DNA of 64,000 nucleotides. It comes from JBDHWG01 sp046328525. Its GTDB lineage: Bacteria; Chloroflexota; Anaerolineae; Epilineales; JAHCIE01. Positions 25,279 through 33,076 of the stretch are shown one piece after another (position 1 is the stretch's first letter; each line of letters begins with the position of its first letter). Where the stretch lies: contig JAXLWK010000005.1 in NCBI GenBank assembly GCA_046328525.1, positions 434,001 through 498,000 of the forward strand, read 5' to 3'. Made by a program: the position numbers and the translations under genes. The notes beneath the pieces were generated by a model that searched no databases, was not told the origin of the DNA, and saw only the letters and a list, made by a program, of their open reading frames with translations.

Positions 25279-26043
25279 ATGCCAAACTACTTTGCCTTCA
25301 CCGATGTTGGCCGCCGCTACGCCGATGCGCGGCCCTACGTTCATCCGGAGATCGTCGCGCACATCGGCGACACCCTCGGCCTGGCCGCGCCCATTGCCCG
25401 CGCCCTGGACGCGGCGTGCGGGACGGGGCATTCCGCGCTCGCCCTGCGCGGCATCGCCGCCTCAGTCGTCGGGCTAGACCCGTCGGCCGAGATGCTGGCC
25501 CACGCGCCTCCCGCGTCGGGTGTGAGTTACGTTCGCGGGCAGGCGGAGGCGCTGCCCTTCGCCGATGCGTCGTTCGAGCTGGCGACCGTCGCCCTGGCCT
25601 TCCACTGGCTCGACCGGGCGCGCTTCCTGGCTGAGGCGCGGCGGGTCCTGCGGCGCGGCGCGTGGCTCGTCGTGTACAACAATCTATTCTGCGGGCAGAT
25701 GGAGGGCCGCCCGGCGTTCGAGCGCTGGTCCCGCGAGGTTTACCTGGCGCGCTACCCGGCGCCACCGCGTCAGAGCCAGCCGCTCTCTGACGCCGACGCG
25801 GAGGCGGCCGGGTTCCGGTTCGCGGCGCGCGCGGACCTGCGCCACTGGATTCCGTTCGCGCCGGATCGCCTGGCCGACTATCTGATGACCCAGACCAACG
25901 TCATCGCCGCCGTCGCCGACGGGGAGACGAGCTACGCCGACATCCGGGCGTGGCTCATGACGGAGCTGCCGCCGCTGTTCGAGGCGGCCGCCGAGCGCCG
26001 CTTCCTGTTCAGCAGCTACATCTGGTACTTGCAGCGGGCATAA
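25279..26043 (+). CDS. Class I SAM-dependent methyltransferase
   Basis: The 254-aa protein has motif I ALDAACGTGHSALALR, motif II VVGLDPSAEML and LATVALAFHWLDRARFLAEARRVLRR, as in Methyltransf_11/Tam-like enzymes. Its C-terminal half (YLMTQTNVIAAV, FLFSSYIWYLQRA) is typical of a widespread bacterial subgroup of unknown substrate. It is divergent from the methyltransferase gene at 24507-25226. A dispersed repeat follows. Confidence 0.85.
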   Translation: MPNYFAFTDVGRRYADARPYVHPEIVAHIGDTLGLAAPIARALDAACGTGHSALALRGIAASVVGLDPSAEMLAHAPPASGVSYVRGQAEALPFADASFELATVALAFHWLDRARFLAEARRVLRRGAWLVVYNNLFCGQMEGRPAFERWSREVYLARYPAPPRQSQPLSDADAEAAGFRFAARADLRHWIPFAPDRLADYLMTQTNVIAAVADGETSYADIRAWLMTELPPLFEAAAERRFLFSSYIWYLQRA

Positions 26044-26076
26044 GATTGCGCGAGTGAGGTGTTACCGTGGGCCGCT

Positions 26077-26143
26077 GGACCACGAAAGCCACGAAAGGGC
26101 GCGAAAACCGCGAAAGGCACGCGCGCCGTGGCTTTCGTGGTCC
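26077..26143. repeat. 67-bp inverted repeat, CGAAA-iterated family
   Basis: Seventeen-bp perfect arms, GGACCACGAAAGCCACG (26077-26093) and its reverse complement (26127-26143), enclose further CGCGAAA units spaced about 10 bp. It sits between the ends of convergent genes and may act as a bidirectional terminator. Confidence 0.85.
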
Positions 26144-26155
26144 AAAAGCACGCGG

Positions 26156-26398
26156 CTAGAAGAAGCGGCGCATGAGCCAGAGGGCGAGGTTGAGGATGAC
26201 CGTCAGGAGGATGCTGAGGACGAGGCACGAGACGAAGGGGAAGAAGATGGTGACGTTGCCGCGCTGCGCCGTGGCGTCGCCCGGCAGCTGAAAGAAGGGG
26301 ATGCCCAGGCGGGCTGCTGCTGGCCGCCGCCCGCCGGTGATGGCGAGCACGACCGCGCCGATGAGCATCAGGCGTCCGAGGGATTGCAGGTCAAACAT
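26156..26398 (-). CDS. DUF2905 small membrane protein
   Basis: The 80-aa protein has two hydrophobic helices (about 8-22 and 50-72) around a PGDATAQRGNVTIFFP loop, the DUF2905 hallmark. Members are small inner-membrane proteins of unknown function that often sit next to ruvB or queA, as here, 30 bp downstream of ruvB on the same strand. Confidence 0.88.
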   Translation of the reverse strand: MFDLQSLGRLMLIGAVVLAITGGRRPAAARLGIPFFQLPGDATAQRGNVTIFFPFVSCLVLSILLTVILNLALWLMRRFF

Positions 26399-26428
26399 GC
26401 TTTTCTCTATGCGAGCGGCAGGCCAGCG

Positions 26429-27460
<1,032 letters not shown>

Positions 27461-27498
27461 CCTGTCATCCTCTAGTCGCTTGACATTAGCACATATGT

Positions 27499-27527
27499 AT
27501 TATACACCCCCGGCGTAGGGGACGCAA
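27499..27527 (-). promoter_or_regulatory. Promoter of ruvB-DUF2905
   Basis: On the minus strand, TTGCGT (27522-27527) and a consensus TATAAT (27499-27504) are 17 bp apart and about 40 bp from the ruvB start. The palindrome ACATATGT (27491-27498) lies just downstream of the -10 box. Confidence 0.65.
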
Positions 27528-27703
27528 GGCGGCGCAATCGTTTCCTTTTAATACGCAAGTTAGTGGCCGTATCGGGTAAGAAACTCTACCCGTTATACCA
27601 CGTAATACGCAGTGCAGCACAATGCAATTCAACTTGACGAAGTGGCTCCATGAGGCCTATAGCCACCCTCACCGATGGGCCACGCGCGTCGCCGGGAGGA
27701 GCA

Positions 27704-28042
27704 ATGACTGAACAGTTGAGCACCGACGCCTTAGTGCGCGAGCGCGATGAGACCCTGGCCGAGATCCAGCGGCTGGAGCAGTTTCTCGTGGTGGAGCTGG
27801 ATGAGGCCGAGGACGAGGTCGATTCCAATATCGTCGAGCGCGAAAAGACGCTGGCGCTGATCCAAAATCTCGAGCGCAAAGTCGAGGAATTGGAATACGC
27901 GATGGAAAGCGCGCAGAAGGGCCGCTACGGCATTTGCGAGAGCTGCGGCCAACCCATTGACCCGGAACGGCTCGCGCTCCTCCCCGGCGCGACTCTGTGC
28001 GTGAAGTGCAAGCAGGCGCGCGAGAAGCACCGCGCGTGGTAG
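27704..28042 (+). CDS. TraR/DksA-type zinc-finger protein
   Basis: The ATG at 27704 follows GGGAGGAG and gives 112 aa. A long N-terminal coiled coil (about 5-75) precedes a C4 zinc finger (CESCG...CVKCKQAREKH), the DksA/TraR layout. Such proteins enter the RNA polymerase secondary channel and tune transcription with ppGpp. The acidic pair at the coiled-coil tip of true DksA is not clearly identifiable, so the regulatory class is uncertain. A strong hairpin separates it from upp. Confidence 0.85.
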   Translation: MTEQLSTDALVRERDETLAEIQRLEQFLVVELDEAEDEVDSNIVEREKTLALIQNLERKVEELEYAMESAQKGRYGICESCGQPIDPERLALLPGATLCVKCKQAREKHRAW

Positions 28043-28054
28043 GACGATTTCACC

Positions 28055-28085
28055 GCAAGCCAGGAGTCTGATACTCCTGGCTTGC
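28055..28085 (+). terminator. Hairpin between the DksA-like gene and upp
   Basis: A perfect 13-bp stem (GCAAGCCAGGAGT, 28055-28067, with 28073-28085) encloses a 5-nt loop. There is no T-tract, so partial termination or an attenuating role before upp is possible. Confidence 0.6.
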
Positions 28086-28111
28086 GCTATCATGACGCAG
28101 AAGGAGGGTGT

Positions 28112-28810
28112 GTGGAGGACAGCGTCGCCATGATCGGCGAGAGCGTGACGCCTGAGAGCGTCGCCGCCGACAGAGTCTTTGTCTCAACCCATCCGCTGGT
28201 CAAGCACAAGCTCACCCTGCTGCGGAGCGCCGCCACCGAGCCGAAGAAGTTCCGCGAGCTTGTCCGCGAGCTTGCCATCCTCCTGGCATACGAGGCGACG
28301 TCGGACCTGGCCCTGACCGAGAAACAGGTGCAGACGCCCCTGCGCGAAGCAGGCGGCTGGGAAGTCACCGAGAAGATTGGGCTGGTGCCGATCCTGCGCG
28401 CCGGCCTGGGCATGGTCGAGGGTGTGTGGGACATGATGCCCCAGGCTGAGGTGTGGCACATCGGCCTGTACCGCGACGAGCACACGTTGAAGCCGGTGAC
28501 GTACTATAATAAGCTACCCGTCGAGCCAACCGTGTCCGTCGTCCTCATCCTGGACCCGATGCTGGCGACGGGCGGCTCGGCCGTGGCCGCCGTGGACATT
28601 CTCAAGCACTGGGGCGCTCGGCGGATCAAGTTCGTCGGCCTGATCGGCGCGCCGGAGGGGGTGCATCGCCTGCGCGAGGCGCACCCGGACGTGCCGATCC
28701 ACCTGGCGGCGCTGGACGAGCGGCTGACCGGCGCGGGCGACCCGTGGCCGCCGGGCTACATCATGCCCGGCCTGGGCGACGCTGGCGACCGCCAGTTCGG
28801 CACGGGGTGA
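28112..28810 (+). CDS. upp: Uracil phosphoribosyltransferase
   Basis: From the GTG at 28112 (AAGGAGG about 5 nt upstream) the protein has 232 aa; an ATG six codons later is an alternative. Motifs are those of UPRT: VSTHPLVKHKLTLLR, ILRAGLGMVEG, the PRPP-binding loop LILDPMLATGGSAVAA and the uracil-binding GYIMPGLGDAGDRQFGT. The enzyme makes UMP from uracil and PRPP for pyrimidine salvage. The N-terminus is about 15 residues longer than usual. Confidence 0.97.
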   Translation: MEDSVAMIGESVTPESVAADRVFVSTHPLVKHKLTLLRSAATEPKKFRELVRELAILLAYEATSDLALTEKQVQTPLREAGGWEVTEKIGLVPILRAGLGMVEGVWDMMPQAEVWHIGLYRDEHTLKPVTYYNKLPVEPTVSVVLILDPMLATGGSAVAAVDILKHWGARRIKFVGLIGAPEGVHRLREAHPDVPIHLAALDERLTGAGDPWPPGYIMPGLGDAGDRQFGTG

Positions 28811-28844
28811 CGGCCCAACGCCGGGTCTCTTGGGAGGGTGACAC

Positions 28845-29171
28845 GTGACAACGCTGACCATCGAGTTGCCGACAGATGTCTATGAGCGGCTGCGCGTGGT
28901 AGCTGAGGATCAGGGCAAGCCGATCGAAACGCTTGTCTCTGAGTGGCTCACCGAGCGAACGGATGCCCCCGCGCTGAAGGAACCGACCGAGCGCGAACGC
29001 CTTCGATCCGCTTTGCGCGCTGCTGGGATGCTGGCCGAGCCAAGTCAGGAGATGCGGCAGTTAGCCGATGAGTCGACCCTCTCGCTCGAGGAAGCGCGAG
29101 CGATTCTGGACCGTGTGGGCGGCAAACCGCTCAGCGAGGTTATCCTGGAGATGCGCGGACCAAAGTCATGA
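28845..29171 (+). CDS. Antitoxin-like protein (ribbon-helix-helix type) paired with a PIN toxin
   Basis: The GTG at 28845 lies 7 nt after GGGAGGG and gives 108 aa. The N-terminus (TLTIELPTDVYERLRVVAEDQGKPIETLVSEWL) looks like a ribbon-helix-helix DNA-binding domain, followed by an acidic tail that would wrap the toxin. Its stop overlaps the PIN gene start by 4 nt. The module is unrelated in sequence to the pair at 15795-16501. Confidence 0.7.
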   Translation: MTTLTIELPTDVYERLRVVAEDQGKPIETLVSEWLTERTDAPALKEPTERERLRSALRAAGMLAEPSQEMRQLADESTLSLEEARAILDRVGGKPLSEVILEMRGPKS

Positions 29172-29635
29172 CCGCCTACTTCTTCGACTCCAGCGCGCTA
29201 GTCAAGCGCTATCTTTCTGAAAGAGGGAGTTCGTGGGTTGGCGCGCTCGCCGAGACGGCGGCCAGGAATACACTCATCATCGCTGAGATCACACGCGTCG
29301 AGATTGCGGCAGCGCTCGCGTCTCGTCAGCGCGCCCCCAGCGGAATCACGCAATCCGAGCGCGAGAGGTTGTTCCGATTGCTGGTGCGCCATAACACCGT
29401 TGAGTACGACGTCATCCCGATCAGCACTTCGATCGTGGACCATGCGATGGAGCTGACCCAGAGGTATCGGCTACGTGGCTATGACGCTGTTCAACTTGCA
29501 ACTGCCCTGGATGTGAGGTCAACCGCACTCTCGGCCGGATTGTCCCCGGTGACCTTCGTTACAGCCGATGAAGACCTGATAGCCGCTGCGCTTGCCGAGG
29601 GCTTGGCTGCTGACAATCCGAATGATCATCCGTGA
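29168..29635 (+). CDS. PIN-domain ribonuclease toxin
   Basis: The 155-aa PIN protein has Asp7 (FFDSSALVKRY), Glu45 (ITRVEIAAAL), Asp106 (LRGYDAVQLATAL) and Asp134 (FVTADEDL), all four acidic positions. It belongs to the larger FFDSSALVKRY branch of VapC-like toxins. The ATGA overlap with the antitoxin gene implies coupled translation. Its own 3' end overlaps the GTG start of a glycan-lipid transferase gene, so the toxin-antitoxin pair and the transferase share one transcript. Confidence 0.88.
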   Translation: MTAYFFDSSALVKRYLSERGSSWVGALAETAARNTLIIAEITRVEIAAALASRQRAPSGITQSERERLFRLLVRHNTVEYDVIPISTSIVDHAMELTQRYRLRGYDAVQLATALDVRSTALSAGLSPVTFVTADEDLIAAALAEGLAADNPNDHP

Positions 29636-30711
29636 TTCCACTCGCCGCTATCGTCTTTGGCGCTGCCGCCCTCGTCGCGTGGGCGACGACACCCCTGGCC
29701 GCCCGGCTCGCCCGCCGCGCCGGCGCCATTGACGTCCCGCGCCAGCCCAAGAACATCCACACCCGACCCATCCCGCGCTGGGGCGGCCTGGCGATGGCCC
29801 TCGGCTTCTTCGCCGCTGCTGCCCTGGTCTACGCTGCCGACCGCCTGGGCATCGTCGCCGCGCCGTTCGACCCAAACGACTGGTGGCGTCTCCAGGGTGT
29901 CCTCCTTGGCATGCTCCTCGCCCTCTTGTTCGGCCTGTGGGACGACGTGAAAGAGCTGTCGCCGTGGCCGCAGCTCGTCGTCCAGGTGCTCCTGTCCGTC
30001 GTCGCCATTGCCCACGTCGTCTGGATCGAGGTGTTCCCCAACCTCTTCGCCCCCAACATCAACGACCTGATCTTGTTCCCGGCCTGGGTCACGCTGCCGC
30101 TGACCGTCGTGTGGATCGTGGGCATGATGAACACGGTCAACATGCTCGATGGGCTGGACGGCCTGGCGGCCGGCGTCGGCCTCATCGCCGCGCTCCTGTT
30201 CGCCTGGCACGCCTACACCCTCGACCAGACCACTATCGCCCTGTTCTCCCTGGCCCTGGCCGGGGCGTGCCTCGGCTTCCTGCCGTGGAACTTCCACCCC
30301 GCCAAGATTTTCATGGGCACGGCCGGCTCGGCCATGCTCGGCTTCGCCCTGGCAACCTTCGCCATCCTCGCGCCCGCGAAAGTTGCCACGGCCCTGCTCG
30401 TCCTGGGCCTGCCCATCCTCGACGTGGCCTGGCTCGTGCTCCTGCGCTGGCGGCAGGGCCGCTCGCCCTTCACGGGCGGCCGCGACCACCTGCACCAGCG
30501 CCTCTACGACCTCGGCCTGTCGCAGCGCGCCGTCGTCCTCCTCTATTACACCTTCGCCCTCATCGGCGGCGTCCTGGCGTTCGTCCTGCCGGTGCGCGCC
30601 TACAAGCTGTACGCCCTCGTCGTGCTGAGCGTGATCGGGATCATTGGGCTGTGGGCGCTCGGCTCGCCGCGTCTCATGGCGCGCTTCCGCCGCCAGGCGC
30701 CCGACGCCTGA
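29632..30711 (+). CDS. MraY/WecA-family UDP-sugar:undecaprenyl-phosphate sugar-1-phosphate transferase
   Basis: The 359-aa integral membrane protein has about 10-11 helices. It carries the family motifs DVPRQPKNIHTRPIPRWGG, LFGLWDDVKEL (Asp-Asp), MMNTVNMLDGLDGLAAG and the nucleotide-loop GRDHLHQRLYDLG. It should load a sugar-phosphate onto undecaprenyl phosphate to start wall or exopolysaccharide synthesis. One usual position differs: the FMGDxGS loop reads FMGTAGSAMLG, with Thr in place of the metal-binding Asp. The GTG start overlaps the PIN gene by 4 nt. Together with the WecG-like gene it could make a lipid-linked disaccharide. Confidence 0.88.
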   Translation: MIPLAAIVFGAAALVAWATTPLAARLARRAGAIDVPRQPKNIHTRPIPRWGGLAMALGFFAAAALVYAADRLGIVAAPFDPNDWWRLQGVLLGMLLALLFGLWDDVKELSPWPQLVVQVLLSVVAIAHVVWIEVFPNLFAPNINDLILFPAWVTLPLTVVWIVGMMNTVNMLDGLDGLAAGVGLIAALLFAWHAYTLDQTTIALFSLALAGACLGFLPWNFHPAKIFMGTAGSAMLGFALATFAILAPAKVATALLVLGLPILDVAWLVLLRWRQGRSPFTGGRDHLHQRLYDLGLSQRAVVLLYYTFALIGGVLAFVLPVRAYKLYALVVLSVIGIIGLWALGSPRLMARFRRQAPDA

Positions 30712-30775
30712 TCCAGTGCTTCGGGTTCCTCATCTTCTCCGGCCGCCTCGGCCCGTAGCCGCTGACACAGACCTC

Positions 30776-30877
30776 CGGACCGCGAAGGCCACGAAAGGCC
30801 GCGAAAACCGCGAAAGAAAGACGGCGCGACACTCTTTTTTCGCGCCTTTCCTGTCCTTTCGCGCCGTTCGTGATCCG
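30776..30877. repeat. CGAAA-iterated dispersed inverted repeat
   Basis: CGGACCGCGAAGGCCACGAA opens the left arm; the right arm (CTTTCGCGCCGTTCGTGATCCG) is its imperfect reverse complement. Internal CGCGAAA units repeat about every 10 bp. The element ends 38 bp before the candidate selenoprotein start. Confidence 0.7.
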
Positions 30878-30914
30878 AGGCCTCTCCGCATGACACGGAT
30901 TCTGGAGATTCTGT

Positions 30915-31511
30915 ATGAACACAGGTCACACTATCGAGTGGGAGTCGAGTCTCGACGCCGCCATCGAGCGGGCGGGGCGCGAGCGCCGCGTCGTCCTCGC
31001 CGACTTCAGCAAGGAGCACTGAGCAGGCTGCGTCGCGCTGGATACCGTGACGTATCCCGATCCCACCGTCGCCGCGTTCATCGCCGAACACTTCGTCGCC
31101 ACGCGCATCATGCTCCACGAAGCCCAGGGCCAGGCGCTCTTCCGCGCCCACCGCGTCCTGTGGACGCCGACGGTCGCCGTCTTCGACCGCCGCGCCGCCC
31201 TCCACTACCAGTCCCCCGGCTATCTGCCCCCGCCCCTATTCCTCCAGATGCTCCACATCGGCCTGGCCCGCGCCCTGATGGCGTGGGCGGGCTACGAGCG
31301 CGCGGCGGTGCTGCTCGGCGTGGTCGGCGACGACGCGGCGAGCGCCCTCGCGCCCGAAGCGCTGTACTGGCAGGGCGCGGCGCTGTACCTCCAGCATCGC
31401 CGCCGCGCGCCGATGATGGCCGTCTGGAACCGGCTCCGCGAGCGTCACCCGGCGAGCGTCTGGGCGGCGCGCATTCCCCCCAACCAGGACGACGGCTCCG
31501 CGCCGTGGTAG
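30915..31511 (+). CDS. Thioredoxin-like protein with in-frame TGA at the active site (candidate selenoprotein)
   Basis: From the ATG at 30915 (GGAG 7 nt upstream) the frame is open to 31511 except for one TGA at 31020-31022, codon 36. The surroundings read VLADFSKEH-[TGA]-AGCVALD, so the TGA stands where the first Cys of a thioredoxin CxxC motif belongs and the second Cys (Cys39) is kept. Thioredoxin features continue beyond it: TYPDPTVAAFIAEHFV, WTPTVAVFD (cis-Pro), then a helical C-terminal half. Read through, the product is 198 aa. A hairpin just after the TGA fits a bacterial SECIS. The alternative is a nonsense mutation, with only a fragment from the GTG at 31047 made. Confidence 0.7.
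31040..31057 (+). promoter_or_regulatory. SECIS-like hairpin downstream of the TGA codon
   Basis: GGATAC (31040-31045) pairs perfectly with GTATCC (31052-31057) around the loop CGTGAC. The loop begins 23 nt after the TGA and has G as its second base, as the usual bacterial SECIS model requires. The lower stem is weak. Confidence 0.5.
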
Positions 31512-31600
31512 CTCCACAGTATAGCGTGGAAGAGCCGAATTCACCCCCCCATCCCCCCGCCGGCGGGGGGATGGGGGGGTCTCCACGCTATCGTGTAGAG
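31511..31600. repeat. Nested palindromes after the thioredoxin-like gene
   Basis: A 36-bp perfect palindrome of C and G runs centred on GCCGGC (31544-31579) lies inside an imperfect 19-bp inverted repeat (CTCCACAGTATAGCGTGGA, matched at 31582-31600). A shorter GCCGGC-centred copy occurs at about 46173. It could terminate transcription. The stretch from 31601 to 31831 holds no other recognisable feature. Confidence 0.7.
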
Positions 31601-31831
31601 CTACCCGCGCCGTGACTGCGGCCCAAATAACCGGACATTGACCCCTATTGGGTCATCTTCGTATCCTGCCGGCACGCGCGGCGTGGGGGTGGGCGCAAGC
31701 CTGCCCCCACTTTTTGTCGGCTGGTACGCTTCTTGCGTTAGGCGGACGTGGCGGCCTTTGCCTTTGTCCATGCCCTCTCGCGCACGACGTGAGGGGGGTT
31801 GTGTTGCCCGGCTGCGAGCGAGACACGGCCT

Positions 31832-33076
31832 ATGTTCATCCTGTCCGACCTTCTCCGCTACACCGTCAGCGACGGCGAGCAGCGGGCGAAGTTAAGCGAT
31901 TTCCGCGTAGACCCGACGGCGGGCGACAATCCCCCTGTCACGGGTGTCCTCTGGCGCGACCGCCGCGCGGGCCTGCTGTCCCTGTCGTGGGACGCCGTGC
32001 GCGGGATGGACCGCCGCGCCAGGGAGATCCGCGTCGAGAGCCTGGCCGCCGGCGCGGTCCTGTCCCCCGACGACCTGGCCCGCGCCGTCCTGCTCAAGCG
32101 CGACATCCTCGACGCGATGGTGCTCGACCTCCAGAGCCGGCGGGCGACACGCCTCAACGACCTATGGCTGTCGCTGGACGACGGCCGCTTGCGCCTCGAC
32201 GAAGCCGACCTCGGTTCCCTGGCGATCCTGCGCCGCGTGACGCGCGGCCACCTCGCCCGGCGCTCCCACGACCGCGTCCCGTGGAAGTACATCGAGTTCC
32301 TGCGCGGCGCTCCCCAGGAGGCCCTGGACGCGGGCGACTACCACGAGCGCATCGCGCGGCTGCCGCCAGGCGAAATCGTCCAGCTTCTCCAGGCGCTGCC
32401 CTACCTCCACGCCACCGAGATGATCGCCCTCTTGCCCGAATGTGTCGCCGCCAAAACGGTGGAGGCCATGCCGCCGGAGCGGCAGGTGCAGGTCTTCGAA
32501 GAGCTGCCGCAGGAGCGCGGCGCGCGCCTGCTGTCGCGGATGCGGCCGGACCTGGCCGCCGATCTCGTCGGCTACCTGGCGCCGGACGTGGCCGAGACGT
32601 ACCTGGGCCGCCTCGAAGACGACGCCCGCGCTCGCATCGTGGCCCTGCTGCGCTACCCGGAGAATACCGCCGGCGGCATCATGACCAACGACATCGTGAT
32701 CACCCTGGCAGACCTGACCATCGAGCAGATTGACGACAACCTCCGCCAGCGCCTCAAGGAGCCGGACTTCGTCAACTTCATTTACCTGGTGGATGACGGC
32801 GCGACGGGGCGTCTGCAAGGCGTCGTGTCGCTGCGCGAGATTGTCACAGCGCGACCCACCGAGCGGCTGCGCGATCTCATGAACCCGTATCTCATCACCG
32901 TGTACGCGCTGGATCCGGCCGATGTCGCCGCGCGCCGCGTCATTGACAGCCAGCTTGTCGCGCTCCCCGTGATTGACCAGGAGGGCCGCATCGTCGGCGC
33001 GATCACCGTGGACGCCGCCATCGCCCGCGTCGCGCCCGGGGCGTGGCGCGCCGAAGCGCCAAAGGTTTTCGCATGA
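31832..33076 (+). CDS. PRC-barrel-MgtE N-domain-CBS pair protein (cytosolic magnesium sensor-like)
   Basis: The 414-aa soluble protein has two PRC-barrel-like segments at the N-terminus (about 5-135, FILSDLLRYTVSD, ATRLNDLWLSLDDGRL). An MgtE intracellular N-domain follows (about 180-280: IARLPPGEIVQLLQALP, EELPQERGARLLSRM), then two CBS domains (about 280-405: GGIMTNDIVITL, LRDLMNPYLITVYAL). The MgtE membrane domain is missing. It overlaps an NRAMP-related transporter gene by 4 nt, so it is probably the separate regulatory partner of that transporter. An upstream TTG start is possible but weak. Confidence 0.88.
   Translation: MFILSDLLRYTVSDGEQRAKLSDFRVDPTAGDNPPVTGVLWRDRRAGLLSLSWDAVRGMDRRAREIRVESLAAGAVLSPDDLARAVLLKRDILDAMVLDLQSRRATRLNDLWLSLDDGRLRLDEADLGSLAILRRVTRGHLARRSHDRVPWKYIEFLRGAPQEALDAGDYHERIARLPPGEIVQLLQALPYLHATEMIALLPECVAAKTVEAMPPERQVQVFEELPQERGARLLSRMRPDLAADLVGYLAPDVAETYLGRLEDDARARIVALLRYPENTAGGIMTNDIVITLADLTIEQIDDNLRQRLKEPDFVNFIYLVDDGATGRLQGVVSLREIVTARPTERLRDLMNPYLITVYALDPADVAARRVIDSQLVALPVIDQEGRIVGAITVDAAIARVAPGAWRAEAPKVFA

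Noticed and set aside
27491..27503. A LexA (SOS) box at the ruvB promoter.
   Set aside because: The palindrome ACATATGT does not match a LexA motif I can name with confidence for this phylum; it is mentioned only as a palindrome.
28055..28085. A purine or pyrimidine riboswitch before upp.
   Set aside because: Only a simple 13-bp hairpin is visible; no known riboswitch core can be recognised in the 70-bp gap.
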